In this document: one piece after another, positions 53,260 to 62,667 of the stretch
Numbering within the stretch: position 1 is the first letter of the stretch
Layout: each line of letters opens with the position of its first letter
DNA from: Fen-1258 sp964441505
GTDB lineage: Bacteria; Bacteroidota; Ignavibacteria; Ignavibacteriales; Melioribacteraceae
Assembly: GCA_964441505.1 (NCBI GenBank)
Contig: CAYTUV010000002.1
Span: forward strand, 1 to 64,000
Length of the DNA: 64,000 nt
Direction: 5' to 3'
Translations under genes and position numbers: made by a program
The notes under the pieces: generated by a model
What the model was told of the DNA's origin: nothing
The model's input: only the letters and a program-made list of their open reading frames with translations
The model's database searches: none

Positions 53260-53289
53260 TTGAAACTAAGCGCGGATAAATTATATTAT
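53260..53289 (+). promoter_or_regulatory. Candidate menF operon promoter
   Basis: TTTG (53260-53263) and TATATTAT (53282-53289) are 18 bases apart, an imperfect match to the Bacteroidota -33/-7 pattern, about 35 bases before the menF start. Confidence 0.3.
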
Positions 53290-53324
53290 CGCAAGGAATA
53301 ACAATTTTTCTAATCTGGATATTG

Positions 53325-54698
53325 ATGATAAATAAACAAGAAATTTTGGATTTCATTGCTGAAAGTGATTTCGACAATCCAGGATCAGCTCATTTATATT
53401 CATTCTCCCGGATGGTTGCTGAGGATGAATATTTCCTGCTTTCTAAGAAATTATTGGGTAGTGATTTTTTGTTTTACTGGAGCGATCCCTCCGATCATCA
53501 TACTTTTCTAGCTTATGGAGAAGTCTACGCTATCAAAGGTAATACCTTTACAGATTTATCATATCTTGATGAGCAATTGCAAAATTTGCCATTCAACATT
53601 CTTTCTAATAATGGGAAAATAACTGAATCGAAAGATCCATTATTTTTGGGAGGTATTAAATTTCCTTCCCTGAAAAGCGAGGATACCTGGAATGACTTTG
53701 AGTTTGCTAAATGGAGTATGCCACAAATCCTTTTAATTAAGAACGGAAATGATTTTAAGATTACCATAAACACATTTAAGCATGACCTTGATGGGACATT
53801 TTCTATAATAGAACATTCTGAATATGAATTTGATAAGTATGATGAGACACAAGTAAAAATTCTCGCAAGTGTTCCAAACATTGGAATCAATGAATGGTCA
53901 GTTAATGTGGAATCTGCACTTGCAATAATTTCAAATACAAAATTGAATAAAGTGGTTCTATCACGTTATGAGAAAATTGAATTAAGCAGCACTCCAAATA
54001 TTAGGCGGCAGCTAAAAAAACTCGAAACTACATTCGGTAACTGTATTACCTTCGCGTATCAGTCAAAAGGATCGGTATTTTTTGGCGCAACACCAGAAAA
54101 ACTTTTTAGCGTGAAGGATAGTTTTCTGGAAGCAGACGCACTAGCAGGATCAATACGAAGAGGTGCTAATGAAGAAGAGGACGAAAATTTTAAAAAACTC
54201 CTTCTGCATGATGAGAAAAACTTAGCTGAACATAAAAGTGTTGTTGATTTTATTCTTCATCAGTTAACCCCTGTAACAGAAAAAATTCTTTTCGATTCTC
54301 AGCCTTCGATAAAAGCTTATTCAAATATCCAGCATCTCTATTCCCAGATACGCGCTAAGATTAAAAATGATATATCATTTTTTTCATTATTGGAGAAGTT
54401 ATACCCGACTCCTGCTGTATGCGGTTTTCCAAGCAAGGAAGCATTAAATACAATCCACAAGCTGGAATCTTTTGACCGGGGACTTTATGCCGGCGCACTT
54501 GGCTGGTTTAATCTAAATGGCAATGCTGAATTTTTTGTAGGAATCCGGTCGGCACTATTAAGAAAAAATCAGCTTCTGGCCTATGCAGGCTGCGGCATTG
54601 TTGAGGGTTCCGATTCACTCTCTGAATTTAACGAAACCAAACTAAAACTTAAACCAATACTAAATCTATTTACTCATGAAACTGTCAATAAATCGTAA
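53325..54698 (+). CDS. menF: Isochorismate synthase
   Basis: The 457-residue enzyme turns chorismate into isochorismate, the entry to menaquinone synthesis. The chorismate-binding domain (about 190-450) has SNTKLNKVVLSRYEKIE, FFGATPEKLFSVKDSFLEADALAGSIRRG, LHDEKNLAEHKSVVDFI, and PTPAVCGFPSKEAL, which includes the active-site Glu-Lys and Mg-binding acids. ATG at 53325 is preferred to TTG at 53322. It overlaps menD by 23 bases, so translation is coupled. Confidence 0.94.
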   Translation: MINKQEILDFIAESDFDNPGSAHLYSFSRMVAEDEYFLLSKKLLGSDFLFYWSDPSDHHTFLAYGEVYAIKGNTFTDLSYLDEQLQNLPFNILSNNGKITESKDPLFLGGIKFPSLKSEDTWNDFEFAKWSMPQILLIKNGNDFKITINTFKHDLDGTFSIIEHSEYEFDKYDETQVKILASVPNIGINEWSVNVESALAIISNTKLNKVVLSRYEKIELSSTPNIRRQLKKLETTFGNCITFAYQSKGSVFFGATPEKLFSVKDSFLEADALAGSIRRGANEEEDENFKKLLLHDEKNLAEHKSVVDFILHQLTPVTEKILFDSQPSIKAYSNIQHLYSQIRAKIKNDISFFSLLEKLYPTPAVCGFPSKEALNTIHKLESFDRGLYAGALGWFNLNGNAEFFVGIRSALLRKNQLLAYAGCGIVEGSDSLSEFNETKLKLKPILNLFTHETVNKS

Positions 54699-56442
54699 TA
54701 TCGTCTGGTGCGATCTCTTCGTTAATCGTCTTTCACAGCTAGGAGTTCGCTACGCTTGCATTTCACCTGGTTCGCGAAGTACTTCACTGACTATTGCCTT
54801 TGCAACAAATAAATCTATTACTGTTTTTCCGATTGTTGATGAACGCTCCTCCGCCTTCTTCGCTTTAGGACTTGCTAAGAAATCCAATACACCGGTGGCA
54901 ATTGTTACCACCTCTGGAACAGCAGTAGCAGAGCTCTATCCCGCCATTATCGAAGCGTATTATGGAAGAGTTCCGTTGATAATCTGCACGGCAGATAGGC
55001 CGCATCTATTACGGAACAGAGGTGCAAATCAGACAATTAACCAGCAGAACATTTATAAAAATCATATCCGCTATTTTGTTGATGCCGGCTTACCTGACGT
55101 CAAGAATCTTTCGTTCATTAAAAAGATTGCGGAAGATTCGATCAGAAATTCGTGTTTAACCGAGAAGGGTCCGGTTCATATAAACTTTCCATTTGAGAAA
55201 CCATTCGAACCGAAAAATTATACAGACAAAATTGAATTCGGGAAAATTGAGAAAATCTTTGCAGACTCATCATTTGAATTGGCGCCGGGGAATCAATCTA
55301 AAATTAATTATGAAGCCGTTGCAAAGAAATTGTGGTCAACCGATCGTGGACTGATAATAGTTGGCTTCAATAATTATCGAAAAGATTTTGCTAAGCAGGT
55401 TACACAATTTTCGGGAAAATTTGGCTACCCGGTTTATGTGGATGGTGCATCATCTTTTAGGTTTGGTAAACACTCTAAAGAAAATATAATTGAAAACTTT
55501 ACCGCATTCATGCGTGCTCAAGATTTCCAAAAACATTTTGATCCAAGAATAATAATACAATTTGGCGGTGCACCTACATCAAATGTTCTGCTCGAGTTTT
55601 TTAAAAAGTCGCGTGCTGAAAAAATATTAGTAAACGAGTTCGGCGATAAAAACGATCCTTCATTTACCGCAAAAACTATTTTACCGGTTGACCCATCCGA
55701 GTTCATCGAAACAATTCTTCAGAGTGAGAAGGACAAAAATAACCGTGATAGCTGCTGGCTAATAGACTATCACGTTATGAATAGTCATGCCGAAAAACTG
55801 AAAGACCAATTTGTTAAAAAGGTCAAATTCCCGTTTGAAGGAAAAGTAGTAACCGAACTATTAAATGCGATTCCTGATAAATCAAATTTGATGATTTCAA
55901 ACTCGCTCCCGATACGCGATACAGATTTTTTTGCATCAGCAATCAGCAAGCAATTGAAAATATATACAAACAGAGGTGCCAGCGGTATAGACGGGATTAA
56001 TTCGACTGCCCTCGGTATAGCCAAAGCGGCCAAAGAGAAAAGCTTTCTGTTAATTGGCGACCTCGCATTCTATCATGATCTGAACGGCTTGCACAATGCA
56101 ATCAAATTCAAAATTCCTTTGACTATTATATTAGTAAATAACAGCGGCGGCGGAATATTCGAATCCCTCCCCATTTCCGGCTACAGAGATCTGTTCAAGG
56201 AGAATTTTTCCACTCCGCTCAAGGTCGATTTTAAGAAGCTTGTAGAAGCCTATGGCGGAAAATATCATAAAATAAATAGCTGGAAAGATTTCAAAGAAAG
56301 AGTGATATTATCCTCGAGAAATAAAAAACTTACTGTCCTCGAGATTCAGACCGACGCAAAAGAATCTAAACTCCAACGCCAAATTTACTGGAACGCTGTT
56401 TCAGAAAGAATTGTACAATTCATCAATGAAATTAAAAGTTGA
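54676..56442 (+). CDS. menD: SEPHCHC synthase (MenD)
   Basis: The 588-residue thiamine-diphosphate enzyme joins isochorismate with 2-oxoglutarate. Signatures: GVRYACISPGSRSTSLTIAFA at the start, VDERSSAFFALGLAKKS (cofactor Glu), TSGTAVAELYPAIIEAYYGRVPLIICTADRP, and the cofactor/Mg motif GDLAFYHDLNGL...ILVNNSGGGIFE. Length is normal. It overlaps menF (23 bases) and menH (17 bases). Confidence 0.97.
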   Translation: MKLSINRNIVWCDLFVNRLSQLGVRYACISPGSRSTSLTIAFATNKSITVFPIVDERSSAFFALGLAKKSNTPVAIVTTSGTAVAELYPAIIEAYYGRVPLIICTADRPHLLRNRGANQTINQQNIYKNHIRYFVDAGLPDVKNLSFIKKIAEDSIRNSCLTEKGPVHINFPFEKPFEPKNYTDKIEFGKIEKIFADSSFELAPGNQSKINYEAVAKKLWSTDRGLIIVGFNNYRKDFAKQVTQFSGKFGYPVYVDGASSFRFGKHSKENIIENFTAFMRAQDFQKHFDPRIIIQFGGAPTSNVLLEFFKKSRAEKILVNEFGDKNDPSFTAKTILPVDPSEFIETILQSEKDKNNRDSCWLIDYHVMNSHAEKLKDQFVKKVKFPFEGKVVTELLNAIPDKSNLMISNSLPIRDTDFFASAISKQLKIYTNRGASGIDGINSTALGIAKAAKEKSFLLIGDLAFYHDLNGLHNAIKFKIPLTIILVNNSGGGIFESLPISGYRDLFKENFSTPLKVDFKKLVEAYGGKYHKINSWKDFKERVILSSRNKKLTVLEIQTDAKESKLQRQIYWNAVSERIVQFINEIKS

Positions 56443-57256
56443 CGATATTGAGTTTAATCTTCTCTTAAACGAAACCAATCTCAACCAAGCTAAAACTCCG
56501 GTTGTGTTTCTTCACGGATTTACTGGAGATTCAACCGATTGGCAATTTATATTTGATCAACTTCCCGATACTTTACTTCCTGTAGCTATCGATCTTATCG
56601 GACATGGAAAAACTGATTCCCACCCAAATCCGGTTAATTATACATGCACCGCCATAGTCCACCAGCTTGATTCCATCTTTGCACAATTGAATTTCAGAAA
56701 GATAATACTTGCAGGTTATTCTATGGGAGGAAGAGCAGCGCTCTCATATTGCCTCAAATATCCGCAACACGTGAGTGCAGCTATTTTGGAAAGTACCACA
56801 GCCGGTATTGAAGACTTCTGTCTGAAGAAAGAACGTGTTGAACTTGACCTTCTTTTTGCAGACAAAATTAAAAAAGAAGGAGTCGAATCCTTTATAAATT
56901 ACTGGTTTGATACGCCGCTTTTTAAATCATTGAGAAATCTCCCTAATTTTGAAGCAATAAAGAATAAGCGAAATAAAAACAGTGTAACTGGATTATCAAA
57001 TTCACTGATGAGCTTCAGCACCGGATTGATGATGAGTTATTGGGACAAACTTCCATCACTTAATTTCCCTATTCTGTTAATCAGCGGTGAGTCTGATACA
57101 AAATACACTGAGATAAACAAAGCGATGAGATTGAAACTGCCAAATGCGCGGCACGACACTATTTCTCAGTGCGGTCATAATGTTCACTTAGAAAAGCCGG
57201 AGCTTTTTACTAAATTAGTCATCGATTTTTTGACAACACATGAAAGGCCGTCATGA
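56426..57256 (+). CDS. menH: SHCHC synthase (MenH), alpha/beta hydrolase
   Basis: The 276-residue hydrolase-fold enzyme removes pyruvate from SEPHCHC. The catalytic triad is visible: the nucleophile in AGYSMGGRAAL, the acid in ISGESDTKY, and His in QCGHNVHLEKP. The oxyanion region VVFLHGFTGDSTDW fits. ATG at 56426 gives MKLKVDDIEF; an upstream TTG at 56411 lacks support. It overlaps menB by four bases (ATGA). Its place in the operon makes the MenH call firm over generic hydrolases. Confidence 0.9.
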   Translation: MKLKVDDIEFNLLLNETNLNQAKTPVVFLHGFTGDSTDWQFIFDQLPDTLLPVAIDLIGHGKTDSHPNPVNYTCTAIVHQLDSIFAQLNFRKIILAGYSMGGRAALSYCLKYPQHVSAAILESTTAGIEDFCLKKERVELDLLFADKIKKEGVESFINYWFDTPLFKSLRNLPNFEAIKNKRNKNSVTGLSNSLMSFSTGLMMSYWDKLPSLNFPILLISGESDTKYTEINKAMRLKLPNARHDTISQCGHNVHLEKPELFTKLVIDFLTTHERPS

Positions 57257-58086
57257 GCTCCAACTGGAAGATAGCGAAAGAATATAAAGACATCATTTAC
57301 GAAAAAATGGAAGGCATCGCCAAGATTTCAATCAACCGTCCCGAAAAGCGAAATGCGTTCCGACCTGAAACTACACTTGAACTTTTTGATGCTTTTGCTG
57401 ATGCGCGTGAAGATGCAAATGTTGGCGTAATATTATTGACTGGTAAAGGTCCTTCGAAAGATGGAAAGTATGCATTCTGTTCCGGCGGTGATCAATCGAT
57501 TCGCGGGGACAAAGGTTATGTAGGTAAAGATGGCGTTCCCCGTCTTAATATACTCGATGTACAAAAACAGATTCGCAGTATTCCAAAACCGGTAATTGCA
57601 CTTGTTGCAGGTTATGCAATCGGTGGTGGACATGTATTACACGTGGTTTGTGATCTCTCCATTGCCGCGGACAATGCAATCTTTGGTCAGACCGGTCCAA
57701 AGGTTGGGAGCTTCGACGGAGGCTTTGGCGCAAGCTATCTGGCACGTCTCGTAGGACAAAAGAAGGCACGTGAAATCTGGTACCTCTGCCGTCAATACAA
57801 TGCACACGAAGCACTTGAAATGGGACTTGTAAATAAGGTAGTACCTGTTGATGAGCTTGAAGCTGAAGGTATTCAGTGGGCAAAAGAGATTTTGGAGATG
57901 AGCCCGCTTGCACTCAGGTTGCTCAAATCAGCATTCAATGCAGAATTAGATGGGCAAGCCGGTATTCAAGAACTTGCCGGCAACGCAACACTTCTTTATT
58001 ATATGAGCGAAGAAGCTCAAGAAGGTAAGAACGCTTACAACGAAAAACGGAAACCGGATTTCAAAAAATTTCCAAGAGTACCCTAA
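57253..58086 (+). CDS. menB: 1,4-dihydroxy-2-naphthoyl-CoA synthase
   Basis: The 277-residue crotonase-family enzyme closes the second ring to form DHNA-CoA. Conserved features: ISINRPEKRNAFRPETTLEL, FCSGGDQSIRGDKGYVGKDG, VAGYAIGGGHVLHVVCDLSIAADNAIFGQTGPKVGSFDGGFG and AREIWYLCRQYNAHEALEMGLVN. Length is normal. Downstream, two bases after the stop, a toxin pair interrupts the usual menB-menA order. Confidence 0.97.
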   Translation: MSSNWKIAKEYKDIIYEKMEGIAKISINRPEKRNAFRPETTLELFDAFADAREDANVGVILLTGKGPSKDGKYAFCSGGDQSIRGDKGYVGKDGVPRLNILDVQKQIRSIPKPVIALVAGYAIGGGHVLHVVCDLSIAADNAIFGQTGPKVGSFDGGFGASYLARLVGQKKAREIWYLCRQYNAHEALEMGLVNKVVPVDELEAEGIQWAKEILEMSPLALRLLKSAFNAELDGQAGIQELAGNATLLYYMSEEAQEGKNAYNEKRKPDFKKFPRVP

Positions 58087-58088
58087 CT

Positions 58089-58379
58089 ATGATTACTTTA
58101 TCAAAAGCAAAAAATGTTCTAAAGAAGAACAAATCCTATCTTCAAAAAAAGTATTTTATTGATGAGATAGGAATATTCGGATCTTATAGCAGAGGTGAAC
58201 AAAACAGAAAAAGTGATATTGACCTGTTGGTTTCGTTTAAAAAACCGATCGGCTTAGAGTTCGTAGATCTTTCGGAGGAATTAGAAAAGTTATTGAATCA
58301 TAAAGTTGATTTGGTTTCCAAAGGTGCTTTGAAGAAAAGAATGTATGAGTTCATCAAACTAGAAATTGTCTATGTCTAA
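58089..58379 (+). CDS. mntA: MntA-like nucleotidyltransferase antitoxin
   Basis: The 96-residue minimal nucleotidyltransferase has the catalytic signature GSYSRGEQNRKSDIDLLV, with two Asp and the preceding Gly-Ser. In MntA-HepT modules it AMPylates a tyrosine of HepT and inactivates it. It starts two bases after menB and overlaps hepT by eight bases, so the pair rides inside the menaquinone operon. Antitoxin role from the characterised family. Confidence 0.9.
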   Translation: MITLSKAKNVLKKNKSYLQKKYFIDEIGIFGSYSRGEQNRKSDIDLLVSFKKPIGLEFVDLSEELEKLLNHKVDLVSKGALKKRMYEFIKLEIVYV

Positions 58380-58716
58380 AAGAAACGATAAGCTTTTACT
58401 TCTCGATATACTCGATTCAATCCACAAAATTCTTCTTTATACAAAAGGTTTAGACTTTCGAACATTTGCTAAAGATCAAAAAACAATTGATGCAGTTGTT
58501 AGAAATATTGAGATCATAGGTGAAGCTTCTAAACATGTTTCAAAGAAGCTAAAAGATAAATCGGCTGTTCCGTGGATAAGAATTGTCGGTTTGAGAAATA
58601 GGATTGTTCATGAATACTTCGGAGTTGATTTAAGAATTGTCTGGAAAATTATCACTGAGCAACTAATTGATTTTGAAGAGACCATAAAAGAATTAATTAC
58701 AATAACAGAAAAATAA
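58372..58716 (+). CDS. hepT: HepT-like (DUF86) HEPN toxin
   Basis: The 114-residue HEPN protein has the R-x4-H-x-Y motif in LRNRIVHEYFGVD, the ribonuclease and AMPylation-target motif of HepT. ATG at 58372 is preferred to TTG at 58366. It overlaps mntA and its stop overlaps menA by one base (TAATG). It should be a tRNA- or mRNA-cutting toxin held inactive by its partner. The call is firm on sequence and context. Confidence 0.9.
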   Translation: MSKRNDKLLLLDILDSIHKILLYTKGLDFRTFAKDQKTIDAVVRNIEIIGEASKHVSKKLKDKSAVPWIRIVGLRNRIVHEYFGVDLRIVWKIITEQLIDFEETIKELITITEK

Positions 58717-59615
58717 TGTTATCATCAACTACAACTACAATCACAAAATTCGATGCTTGGATACTTGCAAGCCGTCCGCGAACATTAGCTGCTGCAATTG
58801 TTCCGGTTGTTGTTGGCACTGCAATATCAATTCACGATGAAAAATTCAAACCAATCGCAGCAGTGTTTGCACTTATCTGTGCATTGCTTATTCAGGTGGG
58901 TACAAATTTTGTAAACGATCTTTTCGATTTTCTTCACGGTTCAGATAAAAAAGATCGCATCGGACCGCAGCGTGCAACTGTCTCCGGCATTCTTTCAATC
59001 TCCGAAATGAAACTTGGAATTTATTTTTCTTTTGGACTGGGTTTTATATTTGGACTTTATCTTATCTATCTAGGCGGCTGGTTCATTCTTATAATCGGAG
59101 TATTATCAATTCTTGCTGGCATCGCTTATACGGCGGGTCCTTTTCCGCTTGCATATAACGGGCTTGGCGACATTGCAGTATTTCTTTTTTTTGGCTTTAT
59201 CGGAACTGTAGGAACGTATTATGTTCAAGCGAATCAGATAACCGCATTCGCATTTTGGTCTTCTGTACCCGTCGGCGCGTTAATAACAAATATATTAGTT
59301 GTGAATAATTACCGCGATCGCGAAGAAGACCGCTCAAACGGGAAGAACACTCTGATTGTTATTTTCGGAGAAAGCTTTGGTCGAATTCAATATGTTTTCT
59401 TTATGTTAATTTCATACTCGATTCTTTTTATTGTTTACTTTACATTCAAGAAAGAATTAGTCGTCTTCTTTCCTCTTTTGAGTCTACCGCTTGCAATAAA
59501 ACTAATTAGGATGATTTACACTTTACGAGGAAGTGAATTAAACAAAACATTGGAACTAACTGCTAAGCTTTCGGCTCTTTACGGTTTGCTATTTGCAGCC
59601 GGTATTCTGTTATGA
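58716..59615 (+). CDS. menA: 1,4-dihydroxy-2-naphthoate polyprenyltransferase
   Basis: The 299-residue UbiA-family membrane enzyme attaches the isoprenoid chain to DHNA. It has about nine hydrophobic helices and two Asp-rich motifs, NDLFDFLHGSDKKDR and NNYRDREEDRSNGKNTL, which bind Mg-diphosphate. FDAWILASRPRTLAAAIVP at the start is typical of MenA. It overlaps hepT by one base and menC by four. Confidence 0.95.
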   Translation: MLSSTTTTITKFDAWILASRPRTLAAAIVPVVVGTAISIHDEKFKPIAAVFALICALLIQVGTNFVNDLFDFLHGSDKKDRIGPQRATVSGILSISEMKLGIYFSFGLGFIFGLYLIYLGGWFILIIGVLSILAGIAYTAGPFPLAYNGLGDIAVFLFFGFIGTVGTYYVQANQITAFAFWSSVPVGALITNILVVNNYRDREEDRSNGKNTLIVIFGESFGRIQYVFFMLISYSILFIVYFTFKKELVVFFPLLSLPLAIKLIRMIYTLRGSELNKTLELTAKLSALYGLLFAAGILL

Positions 59616-60679
59616 CAATCAGCAATTTCAAATACACACCGTTTTCTCTCAAACTCAATATCCCATTTCAATCATCCTCTCAAACAATCACTGAACGAAA
59701 CGGATTTATTATCATGGTAACGGATGAGCTGGGCAATAGATCATTTGGCGAGTGTTCTCCTCTTCCTGGATTTAGTTCAGAAACTATTGAAGATGCCGAA
59801 AGAATATTAAAGGGTTTGCAGCATCAGATAATCGGTTTCAGTATTGAAGAAAATATTACAGCAATTTCTGAATTACTCTCAGAATTTACACTCGTTCCTT
59901 CTCTTCAATTTGCTCTTGAACAAGCAATGATAAGTTTGCTTTGTAAACGAAACAGTAATTTTCTCAGCAATAACCTCAAAAACACAAAATCGGAAATTGA
60001 TGTTAATGCCGTGATCGGTTTTGGCGATGAGGAGAATATTCTGAATCGAATTAGAAACAAATTCAAAAATGGATACAGAACATTCAAGATAAAAGTCGGA
60101 AGAGATGATTTTGAGTTGGATTATAATCTTATTAAAAATATACAAACAGAATTTGGCAGTACCATTAATATCAGACTGGATGCAAACCGTAAATGGAATT
60201 GCGAAATCGTGGAAGAGTATTTAGAAAGACTTTCTCAATACAATGTTGAATATATAGAAGAACCTTGCAACAGTTTAGGAAGCAATTTACAACTGGCGCA
60301 ATCTTCGATTGTACCAATTGCTCTGGATGAATCAATTTCATCGTTCGATGACGCTGTCAAAGTGCTTAATGAAAGTATTATTAATTTTCTCATTCTGAAG
60401 CCGATGATCTGCGGAGGAATTATATCAAGCTTACGAATAATCCGTGATGCTGAGCGAATGGAAAAGAATGTGATAATCTCTTCATCATTTGAAAGTGCAT
60501 TGGGTAAAAGCGCTCTGGTATTGCTTGCCGCATCGACAAATCATTCATTTGCTCACGGACTTGACACCTCGGAAAATTTTTATAAGAATATCTGCACTGA
60601 TTCTTATGAAGTGTCAAACGGAAAAATAGTCTTTGACTGTAAAAATTATCCACCACAATTTGATTTTGTGCTTCCATGA
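59612..60679 (+). CDS. menC: o-succinylbenzoate synthase
   Basis: The 355-residue enolase-superfamily enzyme dehydrates SHCHC to o-succinylbenzoate. The catalytic lysine motif is FKIKVGRDD; metal ligands lie in IRLDANRKW, EYIEEPC and IALDESIS; and the second Lys is in LILKPMICGG. Length is normal. It overlaps both menA and menE by four bases. Confidence 0.94.
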   Translation: MTISNFKYTPFSLKLNIPFQSSSQTITERNGFIIMVTDELGNRSFGECSPLPGFSSETIEDAERILKGLQHQIIGFSIEENITAISELLSEFTLVPSLQFALEQAMISLLCKRNSNFLSNNLKNTKSEIDVNAVIGFGDEENILNRIRNKFKNGYRTFKIKVGRDDFELDYNLIKNIQTEFGSTINIRLDANRKWNCEIVEEYLERLSQYNVEYIEEPCNSLGSNLQLAQSSIVPIALDESISSFDDAVKVLNESIINFLILKPMICGGIISSLRIIRDAERMEKNVIISSSFESALGKSALVLLAASTNHSFAHGLDTSENFYKNICTDSYEVSNGKIVFDCKNYPPQFDFVLP

Positions 60680-62181
60680 TAATCCTAGACAACACCATTC
60701 ATTGGCTGGAGGAACAAAAAAAATTACTCCCTTCTAAGGCAGCGATAATTACAGAAGATAGTTCTCTGTCATACTCAGAGATCTGGAATGAATGTCTTTG
60801 TGCATGCAATTACTTCGATCAAGCTGGAATTCAACAGAAAGATCATGTCGGCATATTATTCGGACACAATTACAAATTTTTCATAATTGTAAACGCGCTA
60901 TGGATGATTGGTGCAGTTCCCGTTCCTCTCAATACACGTAATACAAAACATGAGGTCGAGTGTCAACTTCATCAGGCGGATATAAAGCATTTAATAATTG
61001 ACGAGAATATTTCCGGATTTTATTCAGTGCTTAACTTTCACAATAAAATTCAAATTTCTAAAACCTCTTCGTTCGGAGCTTTTAAGAAGAGAATTGAAAT
61101 TCTCAATTCTCCAACCTGCCTGCCGGCAGGCAGGTTCTCAATTCTTAATTCCTCTTTAATCATGTTCACTTCCGGCAGCAGCGGGAGCGCAAAAGCAGTT
61201 GTACACAATTTCAAAAGTCTGTTTGAAAGCGTAAACAATATGGATTCTTTTGCTAATCTTGGCAGCAGTGATGTTTGGCTTGCATCTTTACCGTTTTACC
61301 ATATTGGCGGTTTTATGATTCTGGTCCGCGCACTTATTTCCGGCGGAACAATAGCAATTCCGAATTCACTTAAGCATGAGGATATCACAAAAGCACTTAC
61401 GATTTTTAATCCGACACACATTTCAATAGTTTCTACGATGCTCGGCCGTTTCCTTAATAATGAATTTGTACCGTCAGCAAATCTGAAATTTGTTTTTCTT
61501 GGAGGTGGGCCTGCTTCATCTGCAATTTGTTTACAAGCGATTGATAAGGGCTGGCCAATCGCAAAAGTTTACGGCTCAACTGAAACATGCTCGATGGTTG
61601 CTGTTCTTCATCCAACTGAAGTAAAACAACAGCCTGATTCAGCCGGTAAAATATTTGGCTCTAATAAAATTATGGTCAGGCATACAAGCAGTGATGAATC
61701 AGATAAATCATGTTCCGTCGGTGAGATTGGCGAAATTGTCGTCTCATCGCAATCATTATTCAAAGAGTATTATGATGATCAACTAACCACCGAGAGAGTA
61801 TACAGAAACGGATGGCACCGTACTGGCGACTTTGGCTGGCTTGATGAAGAAGGATTTCTTTTTATTTCATCGAGAAGAGAAGATTTAATTATTAGCGGGG
61901 GCGAAAATGTAAGTGCCCTTGAGGTTGAGAATCTGATTAAAACTCTTGACCGGATTGAAGATGCTTTTGTGTTTGCCATTAGAGATGAAACTTGGGGTCA
62001 AACAGTTTGTGCCGCCATTGTATCAAATGAAGTTTCGGAATCAGGGATTATAAATTTCTTAAGAGAAAAAATTGCAGGCTTCAAAATTCCAAAACAATTC
62101 TTCTTTTTGGATCTTATTCCTAGAAATGAGATGGGAAAAGTGAATCGGGTAGAACTCTTAAAGAGGCTTAATTTAGATTAG
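60676..62181 (+). CDS. menE: o-succinylbenzoate-CoA ligase
   Basis: The 501-residue adenylate-forming enzyme activates o-succinylbenzoate with ATP and CoA. Motifs: IMFTSGSSGSAKAVVHNFKS (phosphate loop), KVYGSTETCSMVAVLHP, WHRTGDFGWLDEEGFLF and the C-terminal Lys in PRNEMGKVNRVELL. Just before the phosphate loop it contains the insertion PTCLPAGRF, encoded by a 24-bp perfect palindrome between 11-bp direct repeats. The insertion keeps frame and lies in a surface linker, so the enzyme may remain active. The 3' end overlaps a convergent thioesterase by 14 bases. Confidence 0.94.
   Translation: MIILDNTIHWLEEQKKLLPSKAAIITEDSSLSYSEIWNECLCACNYFDQAGIQQKDHVGILFGHNYKFFIIVNALWMIGAVPVPLNTRNTKHEVECQLHQADIKHLIIDENISGFYSVLNFHNKIQISKTSSFGAFKKRIEILNSPTCLPAGRFSILNSSLIMFTSGSSGSAKAVVHNFKSLFESVNNMDSFANLGSSDVWLASLPFYHIGGFMILVRALISGGTIAIPNSLKHEDITKALTIFNPTHISIVSTMLGRFLNNEFVPSANLKFVFLGGGPASSAICLQAIDKGWPIAKVYGSTETCSMVAVLHPTEVKQQPDSAGKIFGSNKIMVRHTSSDESDKSCSVGEIGEIVVSSQSLFKEYYDDQLTTERVYRNGWHRTGDFGWLDEEGFLFISSRREDLIISGGENVSALEVENLIKTLDRIEDAFVFAIRDETWGQTVCAAIVSNEVSESGIINFLREKIAGFKIPKQFFFLDLIPRNEMGKVNRVELLKRLNLD
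61100..61145. repeat. Palindromic insertion in menE with flanking direct repeats
   Basis: A 24-bp perfect palindrome (61113-61136, centred on TGCCGGCA) lies between two copies of TTCTCAATTCT (61100-61110 and 61135-61145). It is very GC-rich inside AT-rich coding sequence and encodes LPAG in frame. The layout looks like insertion with target-site duplication. Confidence 0.75.
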
Positions 62182-62569
62182 TCTTCATCTTATCGAAAAA
62201 CTCTGTCGGTAATTCTATTTTTCTGAACTCTTCTTTTAGGACACAAACATGAACGGTTTTGGCAATGGCGGTAAATTGACCGTCTGATTTGTAAAATTTA
62301 TAACTCAATTCAAATGAAGAACTCTTCAATAAACTAACTACAACATCAACACGAAGTTCGTCTCCGACTTTTATTGGCCTCACATAATCCGCTTCGGCAT
62401 GAATAATTGGAAGTATAAAATCCTTATCAAAAAAATAATCTCTCTCGGTATGCAAACTTCGCAGAAAATCTTCATAGGCAGCATGAACAAATTTGAATAA
62501 GCTGGCGTAGAATATTATGCCTGCTGGATCCGCATCATAGAAATAGACTTTAACTTTGGTAGTAAACAT
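62168..62569 (-). CDS. Hotdog-fold thioesterase, possible DHNA-CoA hydrolase
   Basis: The 133-residue protein belongs to the 4-hydroxybenzoyl-CoA thioesterase family. Its signature is VKVYFYDADPAGIIFYASLFKFVHAAYEDFL, with the catalytic Asp in DADPAG and the following Tyr. ATG at 62569 follows GAGG by six bases and is preferred to ATG at 62581. It lies next to and overlaps menE in a window that holds menF-D-H-B-A-C-E but no other DHNA-CoA hydrolase (MenI). It may supply that step; YbgC-like acyl-CoA activity is the alternative. Confidence 0.88.
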   Translation of the reverse strand: MFTTKVKVYFYDADPAGIIFYASLFKFVHAAYEDFLRSLHTERDYFFDKDFILPIIHAEADYVRPIKVGDELRVDVVVSLLKSSSFELSYKFYKSDGQFTAIAKTVHVCVLKEEFRKIELPTEFFDKMKTNLN

Positions 62570-62667
62570 GTTAATCCTCATTTTCTCATTTGTAATTTAA
62601 ACAACTCTTCTTCATTTCACATTAACTTTTTTGTGTTTAATTTCGCCTTGAACAAAAAAGAAAACTT

